Shown piece after piece: positions 7,630 to 11,346 of a stretch of 11,346 nt of DNA. Position numbers and translations under genes: made by a program. The DNA is from Bacteroidota bacterium. GTDB lineage: Bacteria; Bacteroidota; Bacteroidia; B-17B0; Aurantibacillaceae. The notes below the pieces were generated by a model. That model was not told the DNA's origin. It worked only from the letters and a program-made list of their open reading frames with translations, and did not search any database. The stretch spans positions 1 to 11,346 of the forward strand of contig JANYBY010000067.1 of NCBI GenBank assembly GCA_025360565.1. Reading direction: 5' to 3'. The number at the start of each line of letters is the position of its first letter. Positions within the stretch are counted from its first letter, which is position 1.

Positions 7630-9459
7630 TTATCTGTTTATAATTAATTTTTGTGTGGCAATAGTTTTGTTTTCTGAAATTAAATTAAAATAATACACCC
7701 CGTTACTTAACTCGTTTAAACTTATTATCCGGCTTGTATTATTTGGTTTCGAAATATCGGCATTATTTTTTTCGCTTACCAATTTTCCTTCTGTATTATA
7801 AATCCTTACTTGTAAATTTTTATCCGAAAAACTCAAAGGTACATTAAATTGAACCTCGTTTTGCGCGGGATTAGGGGATAAAGAAATGGAAATACCGATT
7901 TTCTTTAGTTGATTAAGTCCTATAGTGACAACGCCCGTTCCGTCAATCACAAAATCATAAACGCCTTCGTCAATATCATTATTATTTATACTTACCAAAG
8001 CAGTGCGTGTGCCCGCGGCCATTGGATTAAAAATAATTCCAAACGTTTGTGTGCCCGCAGGCGAAATGGTGTAGGGAAAAGCAGGGCCGAAGAAGGTAAA
8101 ATCACTCGCGTTTAAACCTGAAATACTGAAACTGGTAACGGTAAGGGCGCTAATGCCCGTGTTTTGAATCGTGTAAACATTACTTACTCCTGAACCAAGC
8201 GCTACTGTTCCAAAATCAGTAGCGTTAAGCGTGTTTGTAACAACAGAGCCATCTAAAATATTATTTGCATTGCCCTGAATATTAATTTCGGGGTTCGCAT
8301 ATAAATGTGTGCTTAACATAAAAATGCCGTTCGACTCATCTAAAGCAAAAATATTTTTACTTGGGAAATAAGCGTACAGCCCCCATTGCCCGCCATAAGC
8401 ATCGCCTCCCCAATTATTATTATTTCCACCGCCCGCCGGAAAAGTATCAAAATAGGCAACTAAACTCGGACTTGATGGCGCTGAAATATCGTATAGCTGC
8501 GTACCATCCTGATAAGAACTTGCAAAACAAAATTTATTATTTACCACCCAGGGATTGTGCGGTGTTGTTTGCGGAAACTGATTGGTAGTGGCAACTACCA
8601 CCATGTTTGAAAGATTGCTTACATCCACAATTTTAATGGGTAAGCCCGTTGGTACTTCATCCATCATTACCAATGTTTGACCATTTGGTGTCCATGATGT
8701 GGCGTGATTGTATCCTGAAAAAGTATAACTTGTTAAGGAACCCAATTGCGTAAACGTATTTCCAATATTATTATATTTAAAAACATACAATCCTGAATAA
8801 CCGCAAGAAGCAAACACGGTATCGTTGCGAACATGCATATCGTGAACATATCCTATACTTGGATAATCCTGACTTAATCTTCTTAAAAGTACCGGCGCGC
8901 TTGGGGTTGCAAGACTGTATACATCCATACTGCTGGTTGTATTATTGCTGTATGTAATTCCGGAAACATATAATTTATTTCCGTCAACCCAACAAGCATG
9001 CCCGCGTTTAAACAACGCCTGACTGTTGTAGACCATTGAAACAGTTGCGGGCAAAGTACTCATATTAAAGATCTGAAAAGTATTTGGTCCGCCATCATCA
9101 CTCACTACATAACAATAATTTTGATAGGTTTTTGTTTCGCGCCATGTGCCGTTGGTTGATGTGCCGGGTGCAAACGCGCAAATAGTTGGCGTTGCGGGAT
9201 TGGTAACATCAACAAAATAAGTTCCGCTTTTTGAACAGGCAATGGCATATTCACGGTTTGTTCCGGGTTGTGTCCATCCCCAGCATGCCGAATATTTATC
9301 CCCATAAACATTTACGCCAACTTCGGGATTAATATTACTTAACAGGGTAAAATTTGAAGCGGCAAACTGCGATCTTAATTGGGTGATTAATATAATTGCA
9401 AGGAAACAAAACAAAGTTCGTTTTGAAAAATGTAAATTAAAAAAATAATTCAACCTCAT
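7630..9459 (-). CDS. Secreted choice-of-anchor B (LVIVD) propeller protein with choice-of-anchor D and T9SS sorting domains, copy 2
   Basis: Paralogue of the 600-aa protein, with the same domain order. The signal peptide is unusually long (about 31 residues, with a basic segment HFSKR before the hydrophobic stretch), and the mature start is probably QFAASNF, shared with its neighbour. The LVIVD propeller spans about 33-385, a choice-of-anchor D domain about 412-508 (DFGTVALG, IQNTGISALTV, INNNDI), and a T9SS type A sorting domain about 523-609 with a canonical SPNPAQNE. Equivalent polar residues are His154, His206-Asp207, His252, Asp267-Glu268 and His301. There is no other in-frame Met to shorten the N-terminus, so the ATG at 9459 stands. 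It starts 3 bases after the stop of the 476-aa gene and ends 11 bases before the next start; neither gap holds a TAnnTTTG box, so all are probably one transcript. Confidence 0.88.
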   Translation of the reverse strand: MRLNYFFNLHFSKRTLFCFLAIILITQLRSQFAASNFTLLSNINPEVGVNVYGDKYSACWGWTQPGTNREYAIACSKSGTYFVDVTNPATPTICAFAPGTSTNGTWRETKTYQNYCYVVSDDGGPNTFQIFNMSTLPATVSMVYNSQALFKRGHACWVDGNKLYVSGITYSNNTTSSMDVYSLATPSAPVLLRRLSQDYPSIGYVHDMHVRNDTVFASCGYSGLYVFKYNNIGNTFTQLGSLTSYTFSGYNHATSWTPNGQTLVMMDEVPTGLPIKIVDVSNLSNMVVVATTNQFPQTTPHNPWVVNNKFCFASSYQDGTQLYDISAPSSPSLVAYFDTFPAGGGNNNNWGGDAYGGQWGLYAYFPSKNIFALDESNGIFMLSTHLYANPEINIQGNANNILDGSVVTNTLNATDFGTVALGSGVSNVYTIQNTGISALTVTSFSISGLNASDFTFFGPAFPYTISPAGTQTFGIIFNPMAAGTRTALVSINNNDIDEGVYDFVIDGTGVVTIGLNQLKKIGISISLSPNPAQNEVQFNVPLSFSDKNLQVRIYNTEGKLVSEKNNADISKPNNTSRIISLNELSNGVYYFNLISENKTIATQKLIINR

Positions 9460-9462
9460 TTT

Positions 9463-10893
9463 TTAATGACTAACAATTAATTTTTTAGTGGTTGTTTGAT
9501 CATTTTCGGTAAGCGAAACAAAATAAGTGCCGTTAGCAAAATTAGTTGTGTAAACATATTCGTGAATAGGTCCAACAAATGTTTTTTCGAAAACCAATCG
9601 ACCTAAAGTATTTTTTATTTGTACGTACGATGAATTTTGAGTGTTATAATTTAAAGAGATTTTTTCGTCGGCCGGATTAGGATAAAAAATTAAATTGGTT
9701 TTAATGCCTGTATTGGATTTAATTCCTGTTGAAACGGCTGCACTGCCGGCGTCTAAAAGAAATACACCGTTTTGCATATCGGTGGCAATAATAACGCCGC
9801 TGGGTAAATACGGATAAGCGCCCCAGTTACCACGGTAATCTGCCCCCTGGTAATTGCCGGTATTAAATCCGCTTTGAGGATAGGTGTCAAAAAATCCTGC
9901 GTGAAAAACATTGTTAGGGTCTTTAATATTATAAATATTAATTCCATCCTGATAACAAGCAACTACTGCTAAGCTATCTCCAAGAACATATGGATTATGA
10001 GGTGTTGTGTTGGGATGAGGATTAAAAGTTGCAAGGGGCTGTACGCTTGCAAGGTTTTGAACATCCACTAATTTTATAGGAAGCCCGGTTGGCACTTCAT
10101 CGCAAAACACCAAATGTTTTCCGTTCTTTTTCAAAAAACTTGAGTGATTGTATCCGCCCGAAGGATAACCGGTATAAGAACCTAATTGAACAAATTTAAT
10201 TACAGAACCTATCCATTTAAAAATATATAAACCCTGGTTGCCGCATGATGCGAAGATGGTATCGTTTCGCACAAACATATCATGCACCGTTGATATTACT
10301 GGATAATCCTGTTCCAAACGGCGTAAAAGTACAGGCGCTGTGGGTGTGGTAAGGCTCCATAGGCTCATTGAAGAATAAGACGGATTGTTAGGGACGCTGT
10401 AAGTGGTAGAACCAATGTACATATTATCATTATCTATCCAAATAGTGTGGCCCCTTTCAAAATACGAAGTGCCGTTATGTACAACAGTAACGGTAGTTGG
10501 TAATTGAGCCATATCAATGATCTGGAATGTATTTGGAGAACCGTCATCGCTCACCACATAACAATAATTTTGATACGTTTTTATTTCCCTCCAGGTACAG
10601 CCCTGTTTGCCGGCCACAAACGCACTTACCGTTGGTGTAACCGGATTGGTAATATCAATAAAATAAGAACCTATGCTTGAGCCTACAATGGCATATTCCC
10701 TATTGGTAATTGGTTGTTTCCATCCCCAGCAACCGTTGTACCTTCTGCCATCGGTGCCAACACCAACTGTGCCTGAGTTTGGATTTATTAAACTGATAAG
10801 GTTTATATTTTGGCTTGAGTAAGTTTGTGCGGAAAAATTATGCGAAAAAAAACAGGCAATAATTGCGGGGATAAGGAGTAATATTCTTTTCAT
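9463..10893 (-). CDS. Secreted choice-of-anchor B (LVIVD) propeller protein with T9SS sorting domain, copy 1 (no anchor D domain)
   Basis: First gene of the tandem array. The signal peptide is residues 1-22 (FSA|Q). The LVIVD propeller region spans about 24-380, again with seven repeat-like units (for example YFIDITNPVTP, FQIIDM, LYIFKW, IKLVDV, INIYNI). It passes through a short Ser/Thr/Gly linker straight into a T9SS type A sorting domain at about 401-476 (FYPNPADEKIS, LGRLVFEK, NGTYFVSL). The choice-of-anchor D domain of the two downstream paralogues is absent, and the GGGNNNNW segment they share is replaced by unrelated sequence. The propeller keeps the same polar positions: His149, His204-Asp205, His250, Asp265-Glu266 and His299. 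It has the only clear promoter in the array, 23 bases upstream. Substrate or partner is unknown. Confidence 0.88.
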   Translation of the reverse strand: MKRILLLIPAIIACFFSHNFSAQTYSSQNINLISLINPNSGTVGVGTDGRRYNGCWGWKQPITNREYAIVGSSIGSYFIDITNPVTPTVSAFVAGKQGCTWREIKTYQNYCYVVSDDGSPNTFQIIDMAQLPTTVTVVHNGTSYFERGHTIWIDNDNMYIGSTTYSVPNNPSYSSMSLWSLTTPTAPVLLRRLEQDYPVISTVHDMFVRNDTIFASCGNQGLYIFKWIGSVIKFVQLGSYTGYPSGGYNHSSFLKKNGKHLVFCDEVPTGLPIKLVDVQNLASVQPLATFNPHPNTTPHNPYVLGDSLAVVACYQDGINIYNIKDPNNVFHAGFFDTYPQSGFNTGNYQGADYRGNWGAYPYLPSGVIIATDMQNGVFLLDAGSAAVSTGIKSNTGIKTNLIFYPNPADEKISLNYNTQNSSYVQIKNTLGRLVFEKTFVGPIHEYVYTTNFANGTYFVSLTENDQTTTKKLIVSH

Positions 10894-10915
10894 GAAAAAA
10901 GTGTTAGTTGATAAA

Positions 10916-10946
10916 CAAATATAGTGAATTTCTGAGTTTATAACAA
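10916..10946 (-). promoter_or_regulatory. Predicted promoter of the propeller operon
   Basis: On the - strand a TTG (10946-10944) is followed after 20 bases by TATATTTG (10923-10916), fitting the Bacteroidota -33/-7 arrangement with both elements present. The G of the -7 box is 22 bases before the ATG at 10893. The -33 element lies inside the last codons of the upstream Omp85-type gene. No further TAnnTTTG box occurs in the gaps before the 609-, 600- or 389-aa genes, so this promoter probably drives all four. Confidence 0.6.
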
Positions 10947-11346
10947 CTTAATTAAGCCAAAATGTATTTTGCCGCTGCGTGGGTCGAAACCATTTCCAAA
11001 CTGATTCCCCACTCCGTAATTGAGTGTAAAAATACCGGCTTTTGTATCAAAATTAATCCCCGCGCCAACACTTATGGGAGTATCTTTTAAATACGAACCA
11101 TTGCTGGCCCTCTCGTACCAAGCCCCTTCGGCAAACACCAATAAATTTGAATTTTGCGAAAGTAAAAAGCGGTATTCGATGGTTGGAATAACATACGTAG
11201 AGGCAAAAATACTTTCTTCGTCAAATCCTCTTAAGGTCTTTAAACCGCCTATCCTGAAAAGTTCGTTCTTATAAACAGTAGAGCTTCCAAAAACCGAAGC
11301 GCCTTTAATACCTAACCGTAACACATTGTTTTTATGCAGTTGAATG
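10938..11346 (-). CDS. C-terminal barrel fragment of an Omp85/BamA-TamA family outer-membrane protein (5' end outside window)
   Basis: The frame is open from the right edge to TAA 10940-10938, giving 135 complete visible codons. A GTG at 11324-11322 lies inside this open frame and is almost certainly an internal Val, not the start. The sequence alternates hydrophobic and polar residues as in beta-barrel strands, and contains RIGGLKTLRGFDEES. The RGF (11231-11223) matches the (V/I)RGF/Y loop-6 motif near the end of Omp85 barrels. Later strands (YVIPTIEYRFLL, LLVFAEGAWYE, PISVGAGINFDTKAGIFTLNYGVG) and a closing strand KIHFGLIKLL fit the last barrel strands. Whether it is BamA, TamA or another Omp85 member cannot be told, because the POTRA part is missing. 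It precedes the propeller operon by 44 bases on the same strand. Confidence 0.75.
   Translation of the reverse strand, partial: IQLHKNNVLRLGIKGASVFGSSTVYKNELFRIGGLKTLRGFDEESIFASTYVIPTIEYRFLLSQNSNLLVFAEGAWYERASNGSYLKDTPISVGAGINFDTKAGIFTLNYGVGNQFGNGFDPRSGKIHFGLIKLL

Larger units (their letters stand above)
5816..10893 (-). repeat. Tandem array of three paralogous LVIVD-propeller genes
   Basis: Three consecutive same-strand genes encode homologous propellers and share collinear motifs (GCWGWxQP or ACWGWTQP, WRExKTY, CYVVSDDG, LLRRLxQDYP, DEVPxxLPxK, TPHNP). The 609- and 600-aa copies also share the choice-of-anchor D domain and recognisably similar DNA. This suggests an older duplication giving the 476-aa gene versus the ancestor of the other two, then a more recent one. 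No insertion-sequence ends flank the copies. Confidence 0.8.

Noticed and set aside
5816..10893. A defence, toxin or biosynthetic system in the three-gene array
   Set aside because: The genes encode secreted propellers with sorting domains. No nuclease, NTPase, polymerase, toxin or biosynthetic motif is present in or beside them.
11020..11274. 84-codon + strand open frame opposite the Omp85-type fragment
   Set aside because: It is a reverse-strand shadow of a coding region with clear barrel motifs.
10938..11324. GTG at 11324 as the start of a 128-aa gene
   Set aside because: The frame stays open to the window edge, and the protein begins in mid-barrel without a signal peptide, so this is the 3' end of a longer gene.

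Overview
The window looks like a low-GC Bacteroidota chromosome (Flavobacteriia, Sphingobacteriia or a relative). Three signs point there: T9SS type A C-terminal sorting domains on three secreted proteins, a DUF4369-TlpA thioredoxin, and TAnnTTTG-type -7 promoter boxes in front of genes without clear Shine-Dalgarno sites. I see no tRNA, rRNA, CRISPR array, transposase or phage gene. No gene-free stretch exceeds 150 bases.

Left half, + strand (1-4616). The 3' end of an unrecognised gene is closed by a strong hairpin terminator. Three envelope genes follow, each with its own predicted promoter: a periplasmic thioredoxin (340-1458), a SurA-like double-parvulin prolyl isomerase (1574-3667) ending at a second strong terminator, and a lipoprotein that looks like a parvulin chaperone without its catalytic residues (3762-4616). 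Together they read as an envelope protein-folding neighbourhood: disulfide handling, prolyl isomerisation and chaperoning of exported proteins.

Right half, - strand (11346 down to 4613). The C-terminal barrel end of an Omp85/BamA-type outer-membrane protein comes first. A predicted promoter then opens a tightly packed run of three tandem paralogues (476, 609 and 600 aa). All are choice-of-anchor B/LVIVD proteins, readable as seven-bladed beta-propellers with a T9SS sorting domain. The two downstream copies carry an additional choice-of-anchor D (ASH/Hydin-like) domain. The intergenic gaps are only 3, 11 and 33 bases, and the last gene of the run is a PaaH-type 3-hydroxyacyl-CoA dehydrogenase. 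Its stop codon overlaps that of the convergent lipoprotein gene by 4 bases.

The most notable object is the propeller array: a surface or secreted protein family expanded in tandem, with domain gain or loss and a fixed set of His/Asp/Glu positions. The sequence gives no evidence of a defence, mobile or biosynthetic system.
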